Shown one piece after another: positions 1 through 10,056 of a stretch of DNA of 64,000 nucleotides. Numbering within the stretch: position 1 is the first letter of the stretch; every line of letters begins with the position of its first letter. The notes beneath the pieces are model-generated. The model saw only the letters and a program-made list of their open reading frames with translations, was not told the DNA's origin and searched no databases. The stretch comes from Bedellia somnulentella (Eukaryota > Arthropoda > Insecta > Lepidoptera > Bedelliidae), in contig OY755170.1 of assembly GCA_963576735.1 (NCBI GenBank), forward strand, positions 24,660,875-24,724,874, written 5' to 3'. The translations under genes and the position numbers were made by a program.

Positions 1-2427
1 GAGAAGTATGATTGATTTTGTGATTGTTGATGAAAGGCTGAGAGCAAAGGTTGTTGACACCAGAGTCTATAGGGGCACGAATGTTGGCACAGATCACTTT
101 CTTGTTATATCCCGAGTGAGAGGTCTGTGCACGCGTTGGCGTCATAGGGCCAAAGTGTCAACAACGGATCTTGCGAGAATAAAAGTGGAGAAATTGCAAG
201 ATGATGAAAAGATCAGTGATGAATACGTGAAGAAATTGGATGATAGACTAAGTTGCGTGGAGATGAGGGATGAAATGGAAATAGAAGAAGTATGGAATGT
301 GCTCAAATCGACAATGGTTGAATGTGCGACGGAAGTATGTGGATTGTGTAAAAGGTCAAATAGACCACCAACAAGTTGGTGGGATAAGAGTGTGAAAGAG
401 GCAGTCGAAGATAAGAAGAAAGGTTGGTTAGATTTACTAGCGGTCAGAGCTAGTAAACGAATGGATGCGAGAGTAACAGATGATGTAGTGAAAAATAGTG
501 AAGATGAATATAAGAGAGTTAAGAATGAGGTTAAGAAGAAAATAGAAAAGAAAAAGCGTGATCTGGTAGAATGGTGTGAAAGGAAACTCTCTGATAATTT
601 CCGGAATAACCAAAAGTTGTTCTGGAAATATGTCCGGAAAGAAAGGGGAGTTTCCCAAAACACGAGAGTGAATGTAGTGAAAGATGATCAGGGTGAATTG
701 GCGACGGATGAAAATAGCATGAAACGAGTATGGAAGAACTATTTTGAGGGACTCTTTGAAAAAGAGGATGCATCCGTTTCTTCGCCAATCGGCAGTAATG
801 TTGATTGGATCGATGCGATGGGTGCCTTTAGTGAAAGTGAGATCAGTATGGAAGAAATAATGAAAGCAATGAAAAGTATGAAAATAGGGAAGGCGGCAGG
901 GTATGATAGGATAACGATCGAAATGCTGAGGGCTGGTAAAGGGTTGGTGGCTTCTTGGTTGTACTTCCTTTTCCAAAAGTGCTGGTCGAGTGGCAAAGTA
1001 CCACAAGACTGGTGCAAGGCGGTGATTGTGCCCCTGTATAAAGGAAAAGGGTCACGCCAGGAGGCTAAAAACTACCGCGGCATTAGCCTACTCAGCATTG
1101 TCGGTAAATTGTATGCAAAGGTATTGATAGAAAGAGTGATGAATGAAACTGATGAGAAAATATGGGATGTGCAAGCAGGATTTAGGAAAGGAATGGGATG
1201 TATGGATCAAATCTTCTCTCTAAGGAGCATCACCGAAAAGTTCTTAGCTAAGAACCAAAAGGTGTATTGCTCCTTCATTGATTTAGAGAAGGCGTATGAT
1301 AGGGTGGTAAGAAAGTGTTTATGGGAGGTTTTATCCAAGTTCGGTTTGGGGAGTCAACTTATACGTGCATTGGTATCACTCTATGAGGATTCTAGTGCAT
1401 GTGTAAGAGTAAACGGGGAAAACACTGACTGGTTCGGGATCTCTAGGGGTGTCCGACAGGGATGTGTAGCTTCTCCGTGGCTCTTCAATTTGTTCATGGA
1501 TGACTGTTTGACAGAGTTGCGTGAAAGTGATTATGGACTAAGAATGGGTGGATTCATCATTAAATGCCTCTTGTATGCTGACGATCAAGTGCTACTTGCA
1601 TCATCGGCAGAAGAGTTGCAAGAGATGATGAATATTGCATGTGAGTCTTTTGTAAGAAAGGGAATGAGGGTGAATGTGGATAAAACAAAAACTATGGTTT
1701 TTGAGAGAGAGGTGAATATGACCGAATGCGTGATTGAGATTAACGGTAAGAAAGTGGAACAAGTGAAAGAGTTTGTATATTTGGGTAGTTTGTTTACTAG
1801 GGATGGAAAGTGTGATGAAGATATCGAGAGAAGAGTGAAAAAGGGTAATGCGATTAATGGAGCATTGGATGGTCTAATGTCTAGTCAATCGGTGTCCGAA
1901 AGGGCCCGAATGGCTGTGCATGATGCCATTCTTGTTTCCTACGCTTATGTATGGCAGTGAATGTTGGGTGTGGCAGAAGAAGCATGAAAGCAGAGTGAAT
2001 GCAGTAGAAATGAGGTCCCTCAGAAAAGTTTGTAATGTAAGGTTATGTGATCGTGTGAGGAACGATGTGATTCGTGAAAGGTGTGGTGTAAAAGATGATA
2101 TTGTAAGTAAGATAGAAAAAGAAATGTTGAGATGGTTTGGGCACATCGAGAGGATGGATGATAGGAAATTGGTAAAAGGTATCTATAGAGCTAATGTGGA
2201 AGGTAATGTTAGTAGAGGACGGCCACGAAAGACACACTTGGACCAAATTGAAAGTGTGCTCAAAAAGGCAGGCGTCCGAAGTATGAAGAATAAAAGAGCA
2301 TGTATGAAAAGATTGATGGATGTAGACGAAGCAAGAGAGGTTTGCCAGGATCGTACGAAGTGGCGATCGATAGTCTCTGCCTACCCCAATGGGAATTAAC
2401 GGCGTGAGTATATGTATGTATGTATGA
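1..2427 (+). mobile_element. RTE-like non-LTR retrotransposon, copy 1 (5' end outside window)
   Basis: This is the 3' part of a LINE that enters from the left edge. It begins inside the C-terminus of the endonuclease domain, covers the whole reverse transcriptase, and ends with an extremely short 3' UTR followed by a (TATG)n tract at about 2409-2427. Short 3' UTRs and microsatellite-like tails are typical of the RTE group. The last coding bases contain a CCCC-AAT-GGG hairpin that recurs at the 3' ends of two SINE families in this window. A second, decayed copy lies at 59943-62010, and many tail-only fragments are scattered through the window. Assignment to RTE/Proto2 rather than another clade rests on protein style and tail only. 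Confidence 0.85.
8..2399 (+). pseudogene. RTE-like ORF2 (endonuclease C-terminus and reverse transcriptase), one frameshift
   Basis: The frame opens at position 8 or earlier and runs to 1960, then continues in another frame to the stop at 2399. Residues 28-30 are the TDH end of the apurinic-type endonuclease. The RT shows FIDLEKAYDRV (from residue 423), GVRQGCVASPWLF (from 481) and YADD (codons 1574-1585). The C-terminal part has GHIERMDD and SRGRPRKTHLDQI, a tail style common in RTE-like proteins. The break lies at CTTGTTTCC (about 1931-1939). The copy at 61.5 kb has one T fewer there, and removing one T makes the two frames continuous. The lesion is therefore a single-base insertion in an otherwise open frame. 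It could be a real mutation or an assembly error. Confidence 0.85.
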
Positions 2428-2429
2428 AT

Positions 2430-3074
2430 TTTATTATTGTGTATTCATAGTGCGAGGTAAACTGAACTGCTTTGTAACATTTTACTGTTAAAAATCAAAT
2501 GGTAGGTAGAGTAAATAGTAATTAACCCTTTACTATATTTGAACCAGTTACCTATTATTTCCATGGTAATGAACGTCGACAATCGTCTGTAAAAATGTTT
2601 TTTGAACTGTGTACTTTTAAGTTTGTTTCTATTGTTAGCATACTAGATGGTGCAATATTTTTTTGTCGAATCTTTGACGACTGATCAAACGTTTATTTTA
2701 TATTCTTATATTTTAAATGAAGTACATTATGCTATAAGAAAATTTTATCACAATTAACAAGAATCCATGTACTGTGATACAGAGTATTGAATTAACTTAA
2801 GTTTATGTGTACTGTAAATATTAAAATTTTGATAATTATCGCTATCGCTATTACCGATTTTTACATCTGGTGTCATCAATCCCTATTTTTAGTTTGGACA
2901 TTGAAGTCAAGTGCATACTTTCCTACTTCTTACGATATTTCAATAAAACTTTCTTTGACATGAGATATGAAGAAACCTACAAAAAACATTCATGTATTTT
3001 TAGGTCTATTGATTGTACTAATAATCACTTAATGGATTAGGAAACTGGTAATTTTAATAACCGGTAATTTATTG
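2430..3074. other. AT-rich non-coding stretch, nothing recognised
   Basis: I see no supported gene or repeat boundary here. If ArfGAP1 continues leftwards, this would be intronic sequence of that minus-strand gene. Confidence 0.4.
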
Positions 3075-3444
3075 CGACATGATAGTCCAGTGGGTAAGAA
3101 CACCCGCCCGAAAAACAGAAGGGCGTGAGTTCCAATCCTGGGACGGGCCTACACCAATTTGTCTTTTCTAAAGTCATATGTGTGGTTAATTTATCATGGT
3201 TGCTAACGGTGAGGGAAAACATCGTGAGGAAACCCACATGGCTGAGTTGTACTTAGTCATGTGACAGTGTATTCGTACAAAACGGCGATAGGCCTGCCCC
3301 CTATCACGTGAGTACACTGTCTAAGCAAAACGTGGGTACCTTCTCTGGAAACTAGATGGCGCTTGCCATGTGAGTTCAGGAGTACTGGTGCCTCTGCCCA
3401 CCCCTTCGGGGATAAACGGCGTGAACGTTTTATGTTTATGTTAT
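3075..3444 (+). mobile_element. SINE-1 (tRNA-headed), full length, variant head
   Basis: This is a tRNA-derived SINE of about 370 bp. The head carries box A-like TAGTCCAGTGG and box B-like GAGTTCCAATCC about 45 bases apart. The body contains GTACACTGTCTAAGCAAAAC. The 3' end is CTCTGCCCACCCCTTCGGGG, then AACGGCGTGAACG and a TTATG-type tail. The head has CCCGCCC..GGGCG where most copies have a TCGTGCAAACGA-like segment, so it defines a subfamily shared with the copy at 32837. An ORF across the reverse strand here is a by-product of the repeat. Confidence 0.85.
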
Positions 3445-4168
3445 AATTTTAATAAGTGACGCGATATTTGCAGAAACACTTAGCAAAAACACAGTTTCTA
3501 AGAAAGCTTAATTGATTGTTGATTGCAATTACTTAGAGAAAGGCCAAGTTTGAGGTAAATGTTTGCTGCTTGACAGCTATTTGTCTCGAATTACGTAATG
3601 GTAGTGGTCAAATAATATCACTCCCTTCTTCAGCAATTACGTAAAAGGTGGCCAACGGAAGAACACTGACTTCGAATAAAAAGCGGGTTTTTATATGAAT
3701 TATGGTCACCAGGTTACAATTCAGTTGGAATAAGGGTGGTATACGTTACATGATACCCTTATCAAGTCAATTCATTCAAATGTCTCATTTTTGATGTATT
3801 TACTAAATGCATGACTGCAGTAGGTGTATTTAAATTTCAGAGAGTGACTTGAGGCATAAAAACAATATTGATAAAATTACTGTTAAATAAATACCGACAA
3901 AACTGAGTATTTTACGAACAGTGATAGTTTATGATGGCATATGTATACCGAAACGGATATTTACTGTCTGTGATTATTATAAATGTATAAATCTAGAACG
4001 ATGTTTTCACCACGTTAAATACATGCATACTAGTCATAACATACGTACATATCAATCTTCATCAATATTTTCATAAATGATCTTTTATTTTTTAGTCAAA
4101 ACATATCATAGCACTGCATGAATGACGCAGATACATAGCAAAGAAAGTACATTTTTACTTTCTAACTA

Positions 4169-4541
4169 ACATAACATATAACATAACATAAACGTTCACG
4201 CCGAATATCCCCGAAGGGGTTGGCAGAGGTACTAATACTTCTGAACATCACGTGACTTTGTCACCTGGTGTTCAGAGTACCCACGTTTTGCATGGACAGT
4301 GTACTCACGTGATAGGGGGCAGGCCTATCGCCGTTTTGTACGAATACACTGTCACATGACTAAGTACAACTCAGCCATGTGGGTTTCCTCACGATGTTTT
4401 CCCTCACCGTTAACAACCATGATAAATTAACCACACATATGTCTTTAGAAAAGACAAATTGGTGTAGGCCCGACCCAGGATTTGAACACTAGTCGTTTGC
4501 ACGATTACCGAGTGTTCTACCCACTGGGCTATCACGGTTGC
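4169..4541 (-). mobile_element. SINE-1, full length, minus strand
   Basis: On the plus strand this reads as ACATAAC repeats, then ACGTTCACGCCGAATATCCCCGAAGGGG, ending in ACCCACTGGGCTATCACG, the reverse of a tRNA box A. It lies 146 bp from ArfGAP1 exon 3, on the side where the next intron would be. Confidence 0.85.
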
Positions 4542-4686
4542 ATATTTGTATGTGTTTTTAATGTGTTTCAATGTGTTGTATGTAATCGTTATGATAACAT
4601 AAATAAAGTTACTAATAAATAAAAAATAAAAGAAATCTATCTATGTATCAAAGAAACACAAGGGTACTTAAATAACTCATGTTCAC

Positions 4687-4800
4687 CTTTTGGCGATACA
4701 TAGCAGCTGCTTTAGTGTTATATTTCTGCACGATGGTCATGCCCGGATTATAGTCTGGCTGGCTCTCGAAGAATACTTTGGCATTTGCATTTCCTCCAAC
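4687..4800 (-). CDS. ArfGAP1: ArfGAP1-type Arf GTPase-activating protein, exon 3 (partial gene)
   Basis: This 114-nt exon encodes 38 residues, starting VGGNANAKVFFESQPDYNPG and ending AAAMYRQK. The VGGN block followed by a YN..AA.YR motif is the second half of the ArfGAP fold and continues exon 2 directly in phase 0. On the minus strand the acceptor is CTTTTCAG and the donor GTGAAC. The ORF is too short to stand out alone; I identified it by expecting the sequence that follows EVEKMM in ArfGAP1. The next exon was not found between 4686 and 1 and presumably lies beyond the left edge. Confidence 0.9.
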
Positions 4801-4865
4801 CTGAAAAGTTATACATAATATTAGTTAATTATGACTACTTGGTACATACTATTATTACTACTTAG

Positions 4866-5038
4866 GCTTTTTATGAATTTTTGGGCGATGCGGTTGGAGA
4901 CCCTTCACCAACAATCTTTATTTTATCAGCTTTTCCCAACTTAACTTCCAAAAGTGTCTTGAGGAATTTCTGTTTCCTTAGCTCTGGCTACCCCATCTAG
5001 GTGTTAATAGCCGTGAGAATATCTTTGTATGTATTAAT
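4866..5038 (+). mobile_element. SINE-2, 5'-truncated
   Basis: This contains TTGGGCGATGCGGTTGGAGA, the pyrimidine-rich TTTTCCCAACTTAAC segment, CTTAGCTCTGGCTACCCC and the AGCCGTGAGAATAT end of SINE-2. It lies in ArfGAP1 intron 2, antisense to that gene. A more degraded piece of the same family is visible at about 5768-5842. Confidence 0.75.
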
Positions 5039-5509
5039 TTAAAACTGCGTCAAGTTTGTATTCTGTGATGGTCTAAGTCACTGTGTATAATTATCTTGAT
5101 TATTTTCTAATATTATTGAATATTAAGACGTGCCAAAACCATAACATATTTTTGTTAATATCTCTAGATACCCATTACTTTATATAAAAAAGCTAATTAT
5201 CGATATTGTTATCTGGAAACGCGGCTATGATGCTCTTGAGTAGCTCTTTCCACTTTCTTTTTGCACGTGTCGCAGATAAAATACAAGAGCTAGAACGGTC
5301 ACTTTTTCGTACAAACATAATCCCCTGTTTTCTCCCTGGATAATGCTAGTAAAGCTACAATTTTATTCTATTAGCTTATAAGTTAACGAGATCATGCTGA
5401 AATTTGGGTGGATTTTCGGCTGTAACCAAACATTCAAAAGCGAATTAAACTTAATAATATACAAAAAACACAGCATCAAACGAATTCTTTATTTATTGAT
5501 TTATTTTTA

Positions 5510-5575
5510 GTGGCGACCGATAGTCTCTGCCTACCCCAATGGGAACTAACGGCCTGAGAATATGTATGTATATGT
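5510..5575 (+). repeat. RTE-like 3'-tail fragment
   Basis: About 65 bases match the end of the RTE-like ORF: the last codons (WR.IVSAYPNGN, stop), the CCCCAATGGG hairpin, then CTGAGAATATGTATGTA. It is a dead-on-arrival 5'-truncated copy. Confidence 0.85.
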
Positions 5576-6479
5576 TATAAATTTATTAGTTAATTCCTCC
5601 AAATTTTGTACAAGGTATCAAGTTACGTGGATTTTGTATGCTTTTGATTACTTTAGATGATAGCTTTGGACTAACCAGCAGTAGTCTCTGCCAAGCTCTT
5701 CGGGTAGGCTTAGCGGGGAGGGACAGCAATAGATTTTAAAATTACCTATATTTCATTATTATTGAGAGTGGGGCTATTGGAAGCCCATCCTCAACAAATG
5801 CATTGTTGATTTTACCAATTTCCCGCTCTCAACTTCGAAAAACGAGTCAATAATTGGTGATTACGAAGATAACTTCTCTACTTTAAGTTTACTTAGGTAA
5901 GATTAAAAGGCATCTTATAAGTTATTTTATTAATTTTAATTAAAAGGAGATTAAAGAGGCCCTTATAAAGTCAATTTGGTAGGTATAAACAAACATATGC
6001 TAAGTATCAAAACCATTTCCTGAATCACGCGTAGATTTTGGAAATTCTAAAAAAAACATTCATACACAAAAATACAATATTTTCGAGTAGTATTTATCTA
6101 AAATTTATTAGGACTTATGGTAGTAAGCCTTTTAAATAATTGTTGGGAAAATATGGGAGGCCATAACCAATGAATCACTATTCAAATATATCCTGCCTTT
6201 CCAATTCCCAAAGCTCGCTCAGGAATTATTCATATTGATGTACTTTGTACCTGTTTTATGACTACAGCAAATTAGGCAAGTTGATCAAATAACTATAATG
6301 AGATTATGAGAAAAAAATAAAGGTAAAGTTAGAAAAACCGGCCAAATGGTAGTTGGATTCACGCATGAAACCGTTTACTTCAACAGCAGTAAAATACAGG
6401 TCTGCTGTATGCAAACTAGAAAACTTTTTGATTTTGTTTTGTCATAAACACAACTCTTGACTAAAGGGGTGGACTATAA

Positions 6480-6900
6480 GCTATAACCCATATAAAATAA
6501 GGTAGTGGTCGATGGGCAGGACACATGATACTTTGAGGAGTACAACCTTCCGTTGATCCTGAAGCGTAAACTCAGCAGCATGTGCATACTGCCAATTCTA
6601 ACTAAGGGGGCACAAATGTGGTCATTGTCTGAACGTCAGAAGTCTAAGCTTAAGGTTTGCCAGCAGGCGATGAAGCTCAGTATTTCTGTGTCAAATGCAC
6701 AGATTACATGTGAAACACCACAAATCAAATCAGTGGAATCAGGGTTAGGCATATCTATCAAAAGCACCCGGAAAAATGGGCTTAAACGGCAACTGAGTGG
6801 ACACCGGCGCAGCGTAGGGAAGGCCCAGAATATGATGAAAAGATGATCTAGACAAGTTTGAAACAGAATGGGTCAGTACAGCTTCAGACTGGGATGTGTG
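6480..6900 (+). pseudogene. Degenerate RTE-type LINE fragment (C-terminal region)
   Basis: The frame 6553-6846 encodes LKRKLSSMCILPILTKGAQM, close to the block after the RT domain in insect endonuclease-reverse transcriptases. It continues to a HRRSVGKAQ remnant, and frameshifts follow. Just upstream, GGTCGATGGGCAGGACACAT resembles the RWAGH motif that normally lies downstream, so the fragment appears rearranged. It belongs to a different LINE lineage from the copy at 1-2427. Confidence 0.6.
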
Positions 6901-7781
6901 GGCTTAAAATTGTAAAGCATTTGTGGGCAAATGGGCAAGCAAAAATACACATAAAAATATATTATTTGGATTTTTTAAGCATCTAACAACTTTTGTTATC
7001 CATATAGAACAAAAAAAACCTGTGAAAACTCCTTCTGCCTATCACAGCTCAATAGATAAAGACTGGTGTCTAACCCACCACCACTGTCTAGCATACTAGC
7101 ATTTAACCTTCTTTCTTTTCTTTCAGCATTCAACAAACTGGTCAAGTGCAAATTTGACTCAACCGTGAAGAATTTCATTGAAGCAATATTTATTATAGGT
7201 ACTATATTACTAAAATGATAAAATAAAACACGGAGTTGAAGCTAAACAATAAATAAAACGAGAACTAACACAAAGTAATAGTACATATGACTAGTTTGGG
7301 AGGGAAGCAGCAGAAGATTTCTACAGAACAACATATGATTCATTATGAATTTGCTAGATACCATGTAAACTATAAACTTTACAAGGTTTGAATTACAAAG
7401 GATGAACTGATTTATTTTAAAATTTACATATGCCCCTACCACATTCTATCCTCCTATGGTGGCTGACTTTCATTAGACTATTTGAAACAACTCCCTTAAG
7501 AATCTTAGCAATTACCGCTCAGGAAGAAAAGATCAACCAAATTCTTAAAAGAATGCTCTGTTTTAACCCATTTGTGTGTAGTGTAGACACATGTAAACTA
7601 AAAATCTGATGAACTAATCTAATTTGCAAGTATAAGTAGATGTAGAATAAAACTTAACATGAAGTTTAGATATGGCTTTAAAAAACAAAGAATTATCTTT
7701 TTGTTTTAAAATAAATTTATTTTTATTACACAACATAGAAACTAAATAATAAAATAATATTAATGTTAACTTATTAAGTAG

Positions 7782-7937
7782 GCCTGCCCCCTATCACGTG
7801 AGTACACTGTCTAAGCAAAACGTGGGTACCTTCTCTGGAAACTAGATGGCGCTTGCCATGTGAGTTCAGGAGTATTGGTACCTCTGCCAACCCCTTAGGG
7901 GATAAACGGCGTGAACGTTTATGTTATGTTATGTTAT
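7782..7937 (+). mobile_element. SINE-1, 5'-truncated
   Basis: Only the last 155 bases are present, from AGGCCTGCCCCCTATCACG to the TTATG repeats. It lies 105 bp from ArfGAP1 exon 2, antisense to the gene. The missing head indicates truncation during target-primed reverse transcription. Confidence 0.85.
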
Positions 7938-8042
7938 TAAGTATTTCTTAGTTAATTACCAATGACTGGTTTGATTTTATAGTATAAGTAACATAACATA
8001 GTAATTTTGGAATACAAGAGATATAATTGACAAAGTATTTAC

Positions 8043-8210
8043 CATCATTTTTTCTACTTCCGTCTCCTTCCACTTGTCCATGGTGACGGAGCGTACGAAA
8101 GACAGATGAACTCCCAAACTTCTATGGACTCCAGAGCATTCCAGGCAGATAAAAACCCCATACGTCACCGAAACCCACTGAGGATTCAGGGTACCGCATT
8201 CGAAGCATTT
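8043..8210 (-). CDS. ArfGAP1: ArfGAP1-type Arf GTPase-activating protein, exon 2 (zinc finger)
   Basis: This 168-nt exon (56 residues) holds the catalytic zinc finger of an Arf GAP, which stimulates GTP hydrolysis on Arf1 at Golgi membranes. Within the exon, cysteines at residues 2, 5, 22 and 25 give CX2CX16CX2C, and R30 follows as CX4R, the arginine finger of the family. Landmarks are [35 protein letters not shown] and EVEKMM at the end. The acceptor is TTCTGTAG and the donor GTAAAT. The match to the ArfGAP1 subfamily is strong, so I use that symbol, but only 114 residues are visible. Confidence 0.93.
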
Positions 8211-8311
8211 CTACAGAATAATAATAAAAGACATTAAGTAACTTCGCAACATAGGAAAAGTAACACGTAGGGATGATGAATGTAACCAAATATTTATTTT
8301 ATTAAACTTAC

Positions 8312-8371
8312 ATCGTTGTCGTGAAGACTTTTAACAGAGTTCAACTTTTTACGGGTTCTAGGAGAAGCCAT
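8312..8371 (-). CDS. ArfGAP1: ArfGAP1-type Arf GTPase-activating protein, exon 1 with start codon
   Basis: This 60-nt exon encodes MASPRTRKKLNSVKSLHDND, the N-terminus expected for ArfGAP1 proteins (MASPRTRK start). It joins exon 2 (KCFECG..) in phase 0 through a 101-nt intron with donor GTAAGT. The start codon at 8371-8369 is chosen because the family begins with exactly this block. No longer in-frame upstream extension resembles the family. Confidence 0.92.
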
Positions 8372-8814
8372 AGCTAAGTTTTAATTACAGTACTTTCTCT
8401 AATTCAAAGCAGACAAAATGAATACTAAGAAATTGCAAAAGGACAATCGAACCTGCTTCTTTTGCTTTGATTTAGTTTGCCTTGTCAATTTTGTTTGACT
8501 TGAAAATGACGAGTGGTTTGGTTTATCTATCTTTCACTTTCGGTCGATACGTAAAAACGTAACGAAAGACAGAGATAGCAATATCATAAGCAGCTGTAAT
8601 AAAAAAAAACTGTGGTCACAAAATGACATTGTCACGTAAACAATTTTCATTTCTGACAATGACATCACCAAACAGTTGTCATTGTCATGGTTGTCACGCA
8701 ACGTAGATATTTTACAGTTTCTTTTTAAATGTGATAAACGACTCTTGATTCTCCAAACTTTGTGCTAAAGTATCTTAGTAATTTTACATAATTATTCAAG
8801 ACTCGAAGACTCAA
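8372..8814 (-). promoter_or_regulatory. Presumed ArfGAP1 5' UTR and promoter region
   Basis: This single-copy-looking segment lies between the ArfGAP1 start codon and the first transposon. It is the natural location of the promoter, but I see no TATA box or other decisive element. The assignment is by position only. Confidence 0.35.
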
Positions 8815-9748
8815 GCGTTCACGCCAAATGGCCTAGACCTCGCTTTTATAACATACCCTTTTTATATTATAAATCGATAAAGGACATCAAACTAAACAAC
8901 TTTGCCCATGGAATGCCTATCTAAAATATTGTAATTTTCAAAATATAATAATAATTAAAAATTGTCGTACCTAGTTCAAACTGAGAATGTATACAATGAG
9001 ATTCCTTGCTTCAGTGAAAATAAGAAATAAAAAAAAAACATTTGATCTGTGCTTTTCGCTCTGTAAACAAAAATATAACTTCTTTCGGTATTTTCCAGTT
9101 GTATTGATCGTCGTTGAAAAATAATATCATGAAAATAAACCGGTAAGCGAGCGATTGAACTGGAAAATACCGAAAGAGGTTATGTTTTTGTTTACACCAT
9201 AGATCAAATGTTTTTTTTTATTTCTTATTTTCACTGAAGCAAAGAATCTAGTTCTATACATTCTCAGTTTGAACTAGGTACGACAATTTTTAATTATCTT
9301 TTTTTTTTGAAAATTACAATATTTTAGATAGGCATTCCATGGGCAAAGTTGTTTAGTTTGATGTCCTTTATCGATTCCTAATATAAAAAGGGTATGTTAT
9401 AAAAGCGAGGTCTAGGCCAAATGTCCCCGAAGGGGTTGGCAAGGGTACTAATACTTCTGAACGTCATGTAAGATTTGTCACTTGGTGTTCAGAGTACCCA
9501 CATTTTGCTCGGACAGTGCACTCACGTGATAGGGGGCTGGCCTATCGCCGTTTTGTACGAATACACTCTCTCATGACTAAGTGCAACTCAGCCATGTGGG
9601 TTTCATCACGATATTTTCCCTAATCGTTAACAACCATGGTAAATTAGCCACACATTATATCTTTAGAAAAGACAAATTGATGTAGGACCGAACCGGTATT
9701 AAAACACTAGTCGCCAGCACCATAAGCGGTATTCTACCCACGGAGCTA
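8815..9748 (-). mobile_element. SINE-1, minus strand, split by a foldback element
   Basis: The 3' tail (GCGTTCACGCC, 8815-8829) is separated from the rest of the SINE (9419-9748) by the foldback at 8830-9418. The target AAAT is duplicated on both sides. The SINE head near 9748 reads GTGATAGCTCCGTGGGTAG, a tRNA-like box A. The SINE is therefore older than the foldback. Confidence 0.85.
8830..9418. mobile_element. Foldback (palindromic) DNA transposon, copy A
   Basis: This 589-bp element is one large hairpin. Arms at 8830-9100 and 9158-9418 are reverse complements, around a 57-bp spacer. The termini are GGCCTAGACCTCGCTTTTAT and its complement. The 4-bp target duplication is AAAT. There is no coding capacity; open frames inside are low-complexity. 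A 4-bp duplication excludes the usual TA (mariner) and 8-bp (hAT) classes but does not name the superfamily. Confidence 0.85.
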
Positions 9749-10024
9749 TCACATATTCTTTTTTGTCTCGCATATTTTTTTAAATGATTTGATGATGGTA
9801 TCTCGATAAGCCGGTAGTGACAAACACAAGCAACTCAATACCTTTTTATCTGCTTCAAAAAATAGACGTAATACTACGTCGGAGGGCATTACTTTATCGT
9901 CACCTACCAGCATCTTATATTTTAATGAGCGTCTCACGAAATCAAGACAACTTTTATTTCGTGAAGCAAGGTCGAGAGCGCGACAGCATAATTTTAAGTT
10001 CTGTTGGATTAGAAACGGCAACAT
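9749..10024 (-). CDS. Unidentified coding-like ORF between a SINE and a MITE
   Basis: This is a 91-codon frame, with residues such as LKYKMLVGDDKVMPSDVVLR and LPAYRDTIIKSFKKICETKK. The composition looks like a folded protein rather than AT-rich noise, but I do not recognise the family. CTAATCCAACAG at about 10000-10011 could be a branch point and acceptor, which would make the segment an exon starting with NLKLCC. The stop codon TGA is the first bases of the adjacent SINE-1 head, so the original reading frame may have been cut by the SINE. On the other side the MITE begins at 10057. It could be a host exon remnant or a piece of an unrelated transposon. Confidence 0.3.
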   Translation of the reverse strand: MLPFLIQQNLKLCCRALDLASRNKSCLDFVRRSLKYKMLVGDDKVMPSDVVLRLFFEADKKVLSCLCLSLPAYRDTIIKSFKKICETKKNM

Positions 10025-10056
10025 TTACATCCGCAAGGCAGAAAAGCAACCTCCAA

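Larger units (their letters stand above)
4801..8042 (-). other. ArfGAP1 intron 2 (3.2 kb, transposon-bearing)
   Basis: The intron separates exons 2 and 3 (donor GTAAAT, acceptor TTTCAG on the minus strand). It holds SINE-2 fragments, an RTE tail fragment (5510-5575), a degenerate LINE piece (6480-6900) and a 5'-truncated SINE-1 (7782-7937). The stretches 5040-5500, 5850-6480 and 6900-7780 show nothing else I recognise. Confidence 0.8.

Noticed and set aside
142..1055. Several minus-strand open frames opposite the RTE-like ORF
   Set aside because: They are antisense shadows of a real reverse transcriptase frame, rich in Ser/Phe/Leu, with no domain.
3075..3145. tRNA genes at SINE-1 heads
   Set aside because: The same head recurs upstream of an identical 300-base body; the cloverleaf is imperfect.
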